Below, in pieces: positions 26,301-32,721 of a stretch of 64,000 nt of DNA (within the stretch, counting starts at the first letter, position 1; every line of letters starts with the position of its first letter). The notes below the pieces were generated by a model, which was given only the letters and a program-made list of their open reading frames with translations, was not told the origin of the DNA and made no database searches. The position numbers were made by a program, and so were the translations under genes. The DNA comes from Anaerolineales bacterium (GTDB taxonomy: Bacteria > Chloroflexota > Anaerolineae > Anaerolineales > Villigracilaceae), in contig JABFSL010000012.1 in NCBI GenBank assembly GCA_013140605.1, forward strand, positions 1-64,000, given 5' to 3'.

Positions 26301-27013
26301 TTGATCCCGCAGGCACACCTCCTGCGCCGGTACAGTTATCCACCTATAATTCGAGTTCCACAGAGCGTTGGTATGATCCGCTTGATCCGGTGAACATTTA
26401 CCAGGTCGTTGGTTCTGTTTCGATCAATTTCGTGCCAGTCGAAACAAGGACAAGAGTGAAATTGCCGAAAACCTTGCCTGCAACAGGCTTCGCTCCCAAT
26501 GTGATCACGACCCTGCCGCAGCAGCCAGCAGACAAGCTGTATTCAGCAACGGATGTGTGGGTTGAAATCCCCAGTGTCAATCTCAATACCTCAATCGTTG
26601 GCGTGCCGTTGGTGAATGATGATTGGGATGTCACCTGGCTATGGCAGCAGGCTGGATGGTTGAATGGAACCGCCTTCCCAGGCTGGCAGGGGAACAGCGT
26701 GCTAACCGGGCATGTCACTTTGCCAAATGGGAAGTCCGGTCCGTTTGAGGGGCTTGATAAACTTAAGTGGGGTGATAAGGTTATCGTCCATGCGTACGGC
26801 TCTGTGTATACCTATGAAGTGCGCGAGAATAGTACCATCAGCCCGAATAATATATCCGTGCTTCAGCATGAAGAAGAAGCCTGGCTTACATTATTGACCT
26901 GCAAGACATACAACGAACGTACGAACACCTATTCCAATCGTATTGCTGTGCGGGCAGTGTTGTTAAAAGTGGAGAGAGAAAAACAGTCTGGTGGTCTAGG
27001 TGATAATCGCTAA
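14372..27013 (+). CDS. Giant DUF11/SdrD-B repeat surface protein with LPXTG-like motif and C-terminal sortase domain
   Basis: A 4213-residue exported protein. An N-terminal signal segment (LLSGVSILLFLFASIGF, then AEA) is followed by an N-terminal beta domain to about residue 265. About twelve DUF11/isopeptide-D2-type repeats fill 265-2475 (recurring EP.l.i.K and GE..rYri patterns), then six SdrD-B/Cna-B-like repeats at 2475-3450 (LGNRVWFDTNNNG type). Four more DUF11 repeats follow to about 4020, then LPATG (4035-4039). The chain ends in a sortase domain (about 4061-4205) with H4114 (LTGHV), C4177 (TLLTCKTY) and R4190. The H-C and C-R spacings of 63 and 13 match S. aureus SrtA (64 and 13). There is no C-terminal membrane helix after the sortase. 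Strong ribosome site CGGAGGGTC. Likely adhesin or cell-wall fibre; the self-sorting role is inference. Confidence 0.9.
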   Translation: MFHYQGKVVKAVGFQLLSGVSILLFLFASIGFRSVTIAEARSNNSAEPVTSVDTGAFLKAPVFVPLPSVTVGTGGGSVMLGADFTITATFRNNGDTGYGPFIDLYIPHLGPDGVFGNPLTYDGISAPGGGNYTATMGSENLIVITQIFPDADGAGPGTTGCVQHPWGVDDAGIFLDVCGTAGDQLVSIQIPYGSYTSSQPGLSISIPAHLSDQANLGTALDIRARSGFIYGATPMVDWCCTVPKDTTIVSSSSTPDSWPPRSTVTPSVVIFSKSSNAGALPTGPNNPATYTMTVNIADGQPFTGIRITDNLPNSIVYMGNLTSSLPYTSIGQPPVGGPYNGAQIILTYADQLPTPTPITSDIVITFDYYVPDLDANGNVIAPGSTVNTATLDTITWQSEGGTVPVDVSVGVGPGVASHSDEPITLGKSSSLAVTPDSNGPTPGDIIRYTITFEISDYFGFTNLNLTDVLDDGQHYYQDATYFPTLRIVRDGGSETYNFGAANVDVTCNYTGASGGECDSGPTATPNGATTVTFDINQELVDQTNPDKNQILGDYVNDGGIAANAATTGTVTFYAVMLDRYVDANGGESVKMGDSLGDNATLTASRVDPATCISGTCSVTVQTDTLGAGASVSVGRGTLEKTIVARNGAVCNPATFAACTSVQVSASDSITYRITYDLPTGDFDGLSLTDFLPLPIYYADDPNADGVTTWSKYTGAASVPDAGGWMLGPNDTRGIDPAVTISSHTLDNFIKFDFGTFDDLGNTPKKIDILFTVRVTDQKFGDGLKMRNSVLQQDANSPGTTSTTSNFIDLTLTEPLLVGEKTVVSTDHAGVEPNPPMNPPVIFELPGTTGSAPWNSGTTPINSDYLDANPLGSGIGGIDGGDMVKFAIVIENTGSGINGAYDITLRDILPAGYIFPGLGLGGFNLQVYRGDGKALDDGTGSGFEFLGTVAEPGPDGLTGTPDDFFGAGIRLKDPSANPAFVPSDPEYGHGLCQLHEAASGKNVIIVTYDLMVRPDITPGTVLQNLGQVTNYSGSEGGTPYIPGPIESSSDSEISIPALQKQLTTTEVSGLGNDHTQAVIGEFLTYTLTATFLEGVTPVAQIVDTLDAGLAFVDLQSVTASNPDTDLAGAADKGIYSSVMTFDGAGLCTNCTAGTNPLIENNGNKITFDFGTLSNSDNDNAVAETITIVYRVMVLNVVSNQSATTPLNNTAVLSWTGGSDTKSANPVAIVEPNVNVTKTVDIINGVDAGNLLTYTVTISNPSVLTAFDATLSDAFPFNATTLASQLENITITNVTDTDLVTPITAANFTIACDDSPGCAAPNRWTLSTVTPFDMPQSRTITLTITANVSPTAFPLATIDNYAQVRWTSMDGDFSDRSTFVTDTSDSERTGADGPGGLLNDYARQSPTVARTTLTNLAGTKYFIVSSEAGTSDAAVPPRVTIGEVVRYRIALRLNEGTMPDLSMLDNLPTGMRFINDAQARVVFVSDGAGMTSTTINNSLAGCGSLNVTGTAADLVSLPSASITCPLPDIAVAGGTNSRTSNVDAYASGTDVYFKFGNILNSDNDASQEYVVVEFNAVVENLASNQGPNNLTVGVATTIRGNTFQAYINTASAPAPAALFTSNTINVQIAEPAITNLAKSVSPASGDAGDQVEYTVTFSNVSSVNASPAYDVVLTDSVPAKMTVAPIIPATDITFTPALCGAFVSDTSSGNTITLTFTSLNSGCAVSVKYRATLQTSVIPGEILTNSAVVNYSSLPLTTGTTPNPTGSNTPGATGTATGERNDTGGQGADGTILNNYRDLASANVSITAVQPVKSLTSSSDLLTLGSNLTVGEVARYRMLLTLAEGTSPVTQIRDNLPVGLQYLNDEDTRLAFVSDDGIPTCVGSTATVSSTDGAIGTSPWICGNETTIAAITPSFILPGAAITGAPFNEGTDPTFNLSDIVNSDTDANAEYILMEFNARVLNVAGNQDVPVTTINNNFTVLINAIDKGTSANIPVTVVEPIITLDKQLSSITGTVDAGGVATYTVTLTNTGTAPAYDSNLVDALPAVLDFNPASVSFAFTGGASGSTDNSSDVLNRVNVTIGTIPVGDSATITYTANILATVTPNQLIQNTGNVTWTSLTGTDANERDGSGGINNYSTSDFTSFNSQALVPVKSIVSTTAAHTSETGDGSAGSARDLTIGEVIRYRLAVTIPEGTVSQLQLLDTLPAGFTFLNDGDIRISFLANADMTEEADLAGADNDALPPTFLLPSGRVSVVGQDITFTVADLVEANDLVNNDNDADDEFVVIDFNVRVNDDANNNNTDLDSNDFDLVVGGTTIATSNVVGSRIVEPLLDITKLVDDATWAYGQTVLYTLRLTHTAASLSAAQDLVITDQIPAGLTYVAGTIAAPAGWTANDTNAPDLTWTCAGTCSMLTTDGILEFTYQARVNDPPVPPALPGGGTATNTVSVAWNTLSGVDANERGYTDSASVTGTLDEYRYALGNRVWFDTNNNSLIDNDGVGGNPDEVGINNVSVDLYKDDGTGNLVYQKSTTTTNGGYYLFDYLVAGDYVVVLPSTNFDPSAVLDGYYSSATSIDSSGALLEGAAALSNADIDSDDNGMFQTAGGFIGGVASSAVTIGGVEPINESDLNGGSQGVQPDNRANMTVDFGFYRTAIGDIVWLDENIDGEYDAGETLVDGASVRLYVSDGTTDVEVRNTTTDINGEYSFTDLPNGDYIIKVVGPVGTVSTTDVFNSADTTDPDVNANNNDNGIGKASNSVQSGTVTMTAGSAGALTQNTVVQNNGTTTNPTLDFGFVYPYALGNRVWFDTDNNSQIDFANELGVDGVTVDLYSSADLTTIVATDTTSPDGYYLFDNLFPGEYVVVIPASNFNGGALTSYWSSATLRAADGTIGETTAPDADNDLDSDDNGTMQTAGGFVNAVISSPVTVGPFGLVEPSSESDLESGVGQGTQPDGRSNLTVDFGFYRVEVGNLVYSDGNQNGNYESLSDVVLSGITVELYITDGTTETKVNVGPDGILRTADDASGDMVTDVNGLYLFSGLPQGDYIIKVTAPTGTSSTVDGYNVDDDNTDPNVNADDNDNGIGSGSGIVTSGLVTLTPGYDGAPGYDNNTITYSTGTTSDPTLDFGFIPVFSLGNRVWFDTNNSGQINGLEVGIDNVDLELYNADASGVVTTSTGLTATTSAGGYYLFNNLPAGNYVVVIPASNFSGILNGYWSSGTSRDVDGTITELPAALSNTDSDSDDNGMLQTSGAFNGAVISSFVTLGPNTNTEPFNELDLGPAGQGQPDRQANMTVDFGFYTIELGNQVWNDLDNSGLFDSAEAGISNVTVELWPAGGSGVAPLATAATDVNGNYIFTGLPRGDYLVRIPDTEFEGAGTLRDYVSSTGGALTPYEPAPDTDSNFTDSDDNGTETGGTLGLGGYIQTSIVSLTPAGEQSVNDALGLTSEPRVDFGVFNSPRIDLSITKTDNVLYYLVGGTLNYEIVVTNSGPADVVGAVVTDVLPAQISAWTWDCAVGTPALYNCTSASSNSLDFTDSLDLPSGASVTYNVTADVDVAAVGNLTNEVTVNLPVGSLITESNLVNNSAQDIDTQASLVVTKDDGLTVVGPGSPLTYVITIQNTGDVDLTNITLTDTLSADLTYNNASLAPTTIAGNTLTWSGLSLTAGSSVTINVEAAVSNSPSSTTITNNVDAADTDTGASATSSDVDSVVFNSNFTKTLLGTNQSFTQNSDVAIGEIVTYEITANLEAGLAFDNVVITDRMDKGLAFVDCVSVTLAGTDITNTVCPPTVTDIVDTGDAGNLANPGRQVQFNIGNITANEVASTLVLRYRAVVLDVIENQETDALNNGATWTWLGGLVSASANDVVIVEPDLTIDKSALPTSATAGTAIEFTLAIAHTDQSSADAFDVVVTDILPAGLEYIACTPISYEGLAPTTQPDPCLITGGNLSFTWDSFPLNETATIKFFARYTGSQPTLTNNASVAWSSLPLDPAGTPPAPVQLSTYNSSSTERWYDPLDPVNIYQVVGSVSINFVPVETRTRVKLPKTLPATGFAPNVITTLPQQPADKLYSATDVWVEIPSVNLNTSIVGVPLVNDDWDVTWLWQQAGWLNGTAFPGWQGNSVLTGHVTLPNGKSGPFEGLDKLKWGDKVIVHAYGSVYTYEVRENSTISPNNISVLQHEEEAWLTLLTCKTYNERTNTYSNRIAVRAVLLKVEREKQSGGLGDNR
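21796..24719 (+). repeat. Six tandem SdrD-B/Cna-B-like domain repeats
   Basis: Units of roughly 430-520 bases begin at about 21796, 22315, 22749, 23255, 23749 and 24249 with codons for LGNRVWFDTNNNS-type strands. Each carries a YYLFDNLPAGDYVVVIP-type strand and Asp/Asn-rich DSDDNG loops typical of calcium-stiffened SdrD B repeats. Units 1, 3 and 5 resemble each other more than units 2 and 4, as if a two-domain block had been duplicated. Confidence 0.75.
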
Positions 27014-27036
27014 TTTATGGACGTAAGTTGAATGAA

Positions 27037-27067
27037 AAACCGAGTTCATCGCGAACTCGGTTTTTTT
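27037..27067 (+). terminator. Terminator of the giant surface-protein gene
   Basis: AAACCGAGTTC (27037-27047) pairs with GAACTCGGTTT (27053-27063) and runs into seven T. It lies 24 bases after the stop codon. Confidence 0.85.
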
Positions 27068-27140
27068 ATTTCTAAACAACTGCACGCCTGCGAGTTGATG
27101 AACAGAGGTGGCGATCTTGATATTATCATGTGTTTCAGTA

Positions 27141-27238
27141 ACTCACCTTACGCGGTGTCATGCTGAAGCATCTCGTATTTCAGGAGTAGAGACCCTTCGC
27201 TACGCTCAGGGAATCACGGTTGGGTGCGTAAGGTGAGT
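27141..27238. mobile_element. MITE-like element with 13-bp terminal inverted repeats
   Basis: ACTCACCTTACGC (27141-27153) is repeated inverted as GCGTAAGGTGAGT (27226-27238). The 98-bp element has no ORF and includes the GACCCTTCGCTACGCTCAGG motif seen in dispersed repeats. Flanks are CAGTA and CGGTA, so there is no clean target duplication. It sits between the two giant genes. Confidence 0.55.
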
Positions 27239-27303
27239 CGGTAATACTCGTTGACCAAACTTGGGGCTTGCTTGCACTTCATTGCTCCTGCATTAAAAAT
27301 TTG

Positions 27304-27332
27304 TTGACAATTTAAGGTAATACTAATACAAT
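27304..27332 (+). promoter_or_regulatory. Promoter of the second giant surface-protein gene
   Basis: TTGACA (27304-27309), a 17-base spacer and TACAAT (27327-27332): a near-consensus sigma-70-type promoter. It leaves a leader of about 270 bases before the ATG at 27610. No gene was recognised in 27388-27609; CTTTGG and CCAAAG near 27497-27524 can form a small hairpin. Confidence 0.75.
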
Positions 27333-27390
27333 TGCCTACCTTTCAATATTGAAAGGTAGGCAGGCACTCCTACTCAGTGCATTTTTATTT
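27333..27390 (+). promoter_or_regulatory. Palindrome and weak terminator at the start of the leader
   Basis: A 30-bp perfect palindrome (TGCCTACCTTTCAATA and its mirror, 27333-27362) begins right at the expected transcription start. It is followed by GCACT/AGTGC (27364-27380) and ATTTTTATTT. This could be an operator overlapping the start site, a 5' stabilising stem, or an attenuator. Confidence 0.45.
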
Positions 27391-27609
27391 ATTGGTGTGA
27401 AAGCCATTTAATGATGATACTTTTGAAAATGCGACAGTGCGACTCATTGTTACAAATCTTTCCATTTGTGCTGAAAAATCTCACTCTTACAGTCTTTGGT
27501 GCTTCGGCGAAACTCCAAAGGATTTGTTGATTTAATTACTCAAGTTAATTACCCAAAATCGGTACTGAAAAATAGCAAGTAATCTAAAAAATATTTAATC
27601 GAGGTCTAT

Positions 27610-30600
27610 ATGTCAAAGCACACGTGGGTTTTTCGATTTGTGAGAAAAGCAGCTACCCTTTTCTTTTTTGTCTTTCTGCTTATAGGCCTGCTATTTCCTG
27701 CCAATATTAATCCTGCCAAGGCTGAAGGCAGCAAGGAACTTATGGCTTCTGGTATTGGCAGCCGTCCTTTGACAGAATGGCGTGTTGATACTACCGCGGG
27801 TTTATATCGCCGCACATTTTTTAGGGTATATGCCAATGCTGGCGAAAACATCCTGATGGGTTCGAGCGCCATGGGTTTGACCACACTTACGGGGGCGGGC
27901 GATATCGTACTTTATCAAGAGGGGCAGGTTTCCAATTCACAGATTAATCAAACGGCTTTGGCTGCGATAACTCCAACATTTAGATGCAGTGTAGATGGTC
28001 CGGGACTTGGAATATTAAGAGGGCTTACCTCTGCTGCAACCCGTAGTATGGAACTTGTGGGAGCCACTACAAATGGCGGTTTGGATGGGGGCTATACTCC
28101 CTGTGTTTATACAGTTCCTGTGGGAGGGACTGGAACATACTGGGTCGCCATGTATGGTCCGTCCGGGTCTGCCCCGGCCATTAATACGAATGGTTCCTCC
28201 GGGACGATCGCTGCTCCAAATATTACCGCTGCTCAAGCAAGCGGCGTATCGGTCTGGGATATTACTGTGCGGACTGGCAGCCCATTAACTGGAACCAACA
28301 AACCAGGTCGCGTTTTTGTCGATTACCTGGCGCAGAAAACTGCCGGCAATGGTGGCGTTGGAAATCAAGTCAATTCCACGGTTTATGCATCCACTGCTGA
28401 TGGCTATGTATATCAAGTGGGCCTGAATGGCCTGGACCCGTTTGGCTACATTCTTTATGGTAACAGCGTTGGGTTTTTAGACCCAGACGGCACAACGCCG
28501 CTTTATCACGATGTACAATACCCTGACAATCAATTGAGTAATCCGGCTGGCGGGGTTACGCTTCCGCCAGCTTCTGCAAGGATTTTTTTCAGTAACCCGC
28601 TTTTGTCCGATTTACCTGCCAATATTCTGCCAGCTCCAATCCCACCTGCCATTTCAAATGTTTCCTACCTGGGTTCCGCTGGCGGCGTGACTGGTTTTCA
28701 TTCCGTTGGCGGCCAGTTTACCTTTACCAGCAATGTTATTGGTATCAGTGAAGTTGTGATTAGCCTCGATGGATTGGATTTTCAGCCGGATACTCCCACC
28801 AATCGTGTAATTCGTAGTCAAGTGGCTGTTGGTGCGAACCTTATTGACTGGGATGGATTGGATAATACGGGCGTAGCTTTTCCAGTTGGAAACGGATATA
28901 AATACCGCCTGACGTTTCACGCCGGTGAATATCATTTCCCACTACTAGATGCCGAGAATAGCCCAAATGGAGGGCCGACTCTTACTTTGCTGAATCCCAT
29001 TGGCGGCGTATGCCCATTTAACGTAAACTGCCACACTGGTTTCTATGATGATCGCGGTTACAGGCTTTCAACAGGCACTATTGTTGGAACAGTGGGCCTA
29101 ACCTTACCGGGGGATGTTAATGGTGTGAATCCTCCTTTAACGAATCACTCCGATGATATTAATGGTTTTGACACATCTACCAATCAGCGCGCATGGGGTA
29201 ACGGCACCGGCAGGGGCTTTGGAAATTGGAAGGCTCTGGACCTGTGGGCCTATATCCCAGTGGGTCCGTTTGAGGAACAGCTTAATGTGGTTGATCCGAT
29301 TCCATTGATGGCAGTGGCGAAGAGTCAAACGAGCACAGGGCCGTATGCTGTAAACGATACGATCACCTACAGTATTGTGGTGACGAATACAGGCAATGTC
29401 ACGTTGACCGGAGTGAGCGTGACAGACAGCAGTGCGATAGTTGGCGTCTGCGCCCCTGCACAACCTTCAACCTTGGCACCGAACGCTACGATGACCTGCC
29501 CAGCGAGCCATGTGGTGACCCAGACAGATGTGGATACTGGCGGTTACGTCAATACGGCAACTGGAGACAGTGACCAGACCCCGCCGAGCGACAGCACGGT
29601 GACTGTCAACTTCACACAGAGTCCCGCGCTGGCGATTGTGAAGAGTGTAACCGAGACAACTTATGCTGCGGTGGGGACGATATTGCATTATTCGTATCTA
29701 GTCACGAACAGCGGCAATGTTACGTTGAACGGACCCTTCACAGTCACGGATGACAAATCCATAGATGAAAGCTGTCCTGCGACTGCGAGTCTGGCACCGG
29801 GTGCAAGCATCACCTGTACCGCGACATATACCGTCACGCAGACGGATATTGATTCAGGCAGTGTGACGAATATTGCATCAGCGCATGGCTTTTTTGGCAG
29901 CACCCCGGTCAATTCTGGGACAGATACCAAAACGGTCAATGCCGCGCAAAATCCATTGATGACAGTCGCGAAGAGTCAAACGAGCATAGGACCGTATGCT
30001 GTAAATGATACGATCACCTACAGTATTGTGGTGACGAATACGGGCAATGTGACATTGACCGGAGTGAGCGTAACAGATAATAGTGCGACAATCGGTACCT
30101 GTACCCCCGTACAACCTTCAACCTTGGCTCCGAACGCCGCGATGACCTGTCCAGCGAGCCATGTGGTGACTCAGGCTGATGTCAATGCTGGCAGTTATAT
30201 CAACACAGCAACTGGAGACAGCGATCAGACCCCGCCGAGCGACAGCACCGTGACTGTCAACTTCACGCAGAGACCGGCACACACGATCGTAAAGAGTCAA
30301 ACGAGCACAGGACCGTATGCTGTAAACGATACGATCACATACAATATTATGGTGACGAATACGGGTAATGTGACGTTGACCGGGGTAAGTGTGATAGATA
30401 ACAGTGCGACAGTCGGAACCTGCACTCCCGCACAACCTTCAACCTTGGTACCAAATGCCACAATGACCTGCCCAGCGAGCCATGTGGTGACCCAGACAGA
30501 TGTGACCACTGGCGGTTATGTCAACACGGCAACTGGAGACAGCGATCAGACCCCGCCGAGCGACAGCACTGTGACTGTCAACTTCACGCAGAGTCCGGCG

Positions 30601-32709
30601 CTCACGATTGTGAAGAGTGTGACCGAGACAACCTACGCTGCGGTGGGGACGATATTACATTATTCATATCTGGTCACGAACAGCGGCAATGTTACGCTGA
30701 ACGGACCCTTCACAGTCACGGATGATAAATCCACAGATGAGAGTTGTCCTGCGACTGCGAGTCTGGCACCGGGTGCAAGCATCACCTGTACCGCGACATA
30801 TACCGTCACGCAGGCGGATATTGATTCGGGCAGTGTGACGAATATTGCTTCAGCGCATGGCTTTTTTGGCAGCACCCCGGTTAATTCTGGGACAGATACC
30901 AAAACGGTCAATGCCGCACAAAATCCATTGATGACAGTGGTGAAGAGTTCTACAACCACGAATTTGAATGCACCAGGAACAGTGACCTACAACTATCTGG
31001 TGACGAACGCCGGGAATATAACATTGACAGGCATCAGTCTAAGTGACGATAACGACAACAATGATATGAGTTGTCCCGCGACCACACTAGCGCCGACTGC
31101 CACGATGACCTGTTCAGCGACGCATACCTTTACGCAGGCCGAACTGGACGCTAACGGTTCACCGACAACTGGGAGCGGCTTCCTGACAAATATTGTGACA
31201 GCCAGCTCGAATGAAGCGCAGAGTGCGACTGATACTCTTAATATCCCGATAGCAAACGTTGATCTGGCGTTGACGAAAACTGTAAATAACACATCGCCAA
31301 AAGTTGGAGAAGCGGTTGTCTTTACGATCACCATCACAAACCAAAGCCTGACAACTGCTGCGACAAATGTAGTTGTTGATGATGTGCTGCCCGTTGGGCT
31401 GACTTTCAATTCAGCTACGCCCAGTCTCGGATCTTTTAGTAATGTTACCGGTGACTGGACCATTGCAACTTTAGCCGCAAATACAAGCGCGACATTGCTT
31501 GTAAACGTCACGGTTACTCAAATTGGTGTGATTACGAATACAGCCGAAATTGTTGCTGTTGATCAGTTTGATATCGACTCAACTCCAAATAACCATGTGC
31601 CAACTGAAGATGATCAAGCCAGTGTAAGTATTGGCAGTCTGTTTGACCCGCCGTCTGGTATTAAAAGCTTCAGTGAAGCGGGCTTGCCGCAATTGGAATT
31701 CCGCATGGTATGGATCAACAGTGGCAACACAACCACTATCAATACTCAGGTCGTAGACAATATTCCAGCTGGGACGGCCTACGTAAGTGGAAGTATTGTA
31801 TGTACGCCTCTGGGATCTTCTGCAAATGCTGGCGCTGCCACTGTGCCATTGAATACCACAGTGGCGAACTCGTTCTGTGCCTTTGATCCGATCAACAATC
31901 GGATTCAGTGGCAGGGCTTCATTGGACCTGATAATGGCAATCTTACTGAAGCGGCCGCTGCCAATGAAGTGGTAATTACTTTCCGCGTCACCGTAAATGA
32001 TGGTGTAAATCAGGTGGTCAATTTTGGTTCATCACGGACCGATACCGATGGCGATACCGACTTCACTGATGAAACCGTATTGGGTACTTCTCTGATCATC
32101 ACGAATCAGGTTGTGTGGAATCGCAGTCCTGTAGTAGTGGTCGATGACGACCCAGGTAATACTCCTGCTGCGTCTGTTGCTTCTGGCGGCGGATTCCTGA
32201 TCCCGGTCACAGGTTTTGCGCCCGATGTTGTGACCAAGTTGAACACTGTGTCTGGCCCAGTCTACGAACCGACAAACCTCACGATTAAGATTCCGACGAT
32301 CAAGGTGTACACTTCCATCGTGGGTGTTGAACAAAAAGATGAGGATTGGGATGTCTCCTGGTTGCAGGATCAGGCCGGATGGTTGAGCGGAACCGCATAT
32401 CCAACATGGAAGGGCAACAGCGTGCTGACGGCGCATGTTGTTAATGCGGATGGAAAGCCTGGCGTATTCTTCAAACTGAAATACCTGAAGACGGGTGAGT
32501 ATATCTTTGTGTATAACCGCGGCTATCGTTATACCTATAAAGTTGTATCGAATGAGTTTGTACAGCCTGACGATATTTCAGTGTTAAAGCACGAGAGCAA
32601 ATCGTATCTCACCCTCATTACCTGCGATACCTATGATGAAGAGACAGCCACTTATCTTCGCCGTGTTGCGGTGCGCGCAGTGCTTGTGGATGTGCGCGAA
32701 ATAAAATAA
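27610..32709 (+). CDS. DUF11-repeat surface protein with IPVTG motif and C-terminal sortase domain
   Basis: A 1699-residue exported protein, paralogous in design to the 4213-residue one. The signal peptide is AATLFFFVFLLIGLLFP then PAKA. An N-terminal domain (about 40-565) holds DWDGLDNTGV and EYHFPLLDAENSPNGG stretches. Residues 568-1113 are six DUF11-type repeats in the order A-B-A-A-B-C, followed by two more to about 1520. IPVTGFAPD (1531-1539) takes the place of LPATGFAPN. The sortase domain (about 1555-1695) has H1609, C1672 (TLITCDTY) and R1685, spacings 63 and 13. As in the larger protein, no membrane helix follows. Ribosome site GAGG before the ATG. Probably displayed at the cell surface; the linkage target is unknown. 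Confidence 0.9.
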   Translation: MSKHTWVFRFVRKAATLFFFVFLLIGLLFPANINPAKAEGSKELMASGIGSRPLTEWRVDTTAGLYRRTFFRVYANAGENILMGSSAMGLTTLTGAGDIVLYQEGQVSNSQINQTALAAITPTFRCSVDGPGLGILRGLTSAATRSMELVGATTNGGLDGGYTPCVYTVPVGGTGTYWVAMYGPSGSAPAINTNGSSGTIAAPNITAAQASGVSVWDITVRTGSPLTGTNKPGRVFVDYLAQKTAGNGGVGNQVNSTVYASTADGYVYQVGLNGLDPFGYILYGNSVGFLDPDGTTPLYHDVQYPDNQLSNPAGGVTLPPASARIFFSNPLLSDLPANILPAPIPPAISNVSYLGSAGGVTGFHSVGGQFTFTSNVIGISEVVISLDGLDFQPDTPTNRVIRSQVAVGANLIDWDGLDNTGVAFPVGNGYKYRLTFHAGEYHFPLLDAENSPNGGPTLTLLNPIGGVCPFNVNCHTGFYDDRGYRLSTGTIVGTVGLTLPGDVNGVNPPLTNHSDDINGFDTSTNQRAWGNGTGRGFGNWKALDLWAYIPVGPFEEQLNVVDPIPLMAVAKSQTSTGPYAVNDTITYSIVVTNTGNVTLTGVSVTDSSAIVGVCAPAQPSTLAPNATMTCPASHVVTQTDVDTGGYVNTATGDSDQTPPSDSTVTVNFTQSPALAIVKSVTETTYAAVGTILHYSYLVTNSGNVTLNGPFTVTDDKSIDESCPATASLAPGASITCTATYTVTQTDIDSGSVTNIASAHGFFGSTPVNSGTDTKTVNAAQNPLMTVAKSQTSIGPYAVNDTITYSIVVTNTGNVTLTGVSVTDNSATIGTCTPVQPSTLAPNAAMTCPASHVVTQADVNAGSYINTATGDSDQTPPSDSTVTVNFTQRPAHTIVKSQTSTGPYAVNDTITYNIMVTNTGNVTLTGVSVIDNSATVGTCTPAQPSTLVPNATMTCPASHVVTQTDVTTGGYVNTATGDSDQTPPSDSTVTVNFTQSPALTIVKSVTETTYAAVGTILHYSYLVTNSGNVTLNGPFTVTDDKSTDESCPATASLAPGASITCTATYTVTQADIDSGSVTNIASAHGFFGSTPVNSGTDTKTVNAAQNPLMTVVKSSTTTNLNAPGTVTYNYLVTNAGNITLTGISLSDDNDNNDMSCPATTLAPTATMTCSATHTFTQAELDANGSPTTGSGFLTNIVTASSNEAQSATDTLNIPIANVDLALTKTVNNTSPKVGEAVVFTITITNQSLTTAATNVVVDDVLPVGLTFNSATPSLGSFSNVTGDWTIATLAANTSATLLVNVTVTQIGVITNTAEIVAVDQFDIDSTPNNHVPTEDDQASVSIGSLFDPPSGIKSFSEAGLPQLEFRMVWINSGNTTTINTQVVDNIPAGTAYVSGSIVCTPLGSSANAGAATVPLNTTVANSFCAFDPINNRIQWQGFIGPDNGNLTEAAAANEVVITFRVTVNDGVNQVVNFGSSRTDTDGDTDFTDETVLGTSLIITNQVVWNRSPVVVVDDDPGNTPAASVASGGGFLIPVTGFAPDVVTKLNTVSGPVYEPTNLTIKIPTIKVYTSIVGVEQKDEDWDVSWLQDQAGWLSGTAYPTWKGNSVLTAHVVNADGKPGVFFKLKYLKTGEYIFVYNRGYRYTYKVVSNEFVQPDDISVLKHESKSYLTLITCDTYDEETATYLRRVAVRAVLVDVREIK
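29311..30950 (+). repeat. Near-identical tandem domain repeats, order A-B-A-A-B-C
   Basis: A units start at about 29311, 29963 and 30288 (GAAGAGTCAAACGAGCA or AAAGAGTCAAACGAGCA). B units start near 29632 and 30604 (TTGTGAAGAGTGT), and a divergent C unit at 30936. Unit length is about 315-330 bases. The copies are almost identical at the DNA level, including the PPSDSTVTVNFTQ coding segment, so duplication is recent or kept uniform by recombination. Confidence 0.85.
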
Positions 32710-32721
32710 ACCTTGAAGCTT

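Noticed and set aside
29311-30950. Regular repeats that might be taken for a CRISPR array
   Set aside because: Units are about 320 bases, have no unique spacers, stay in frame and encode DUF11 domains.
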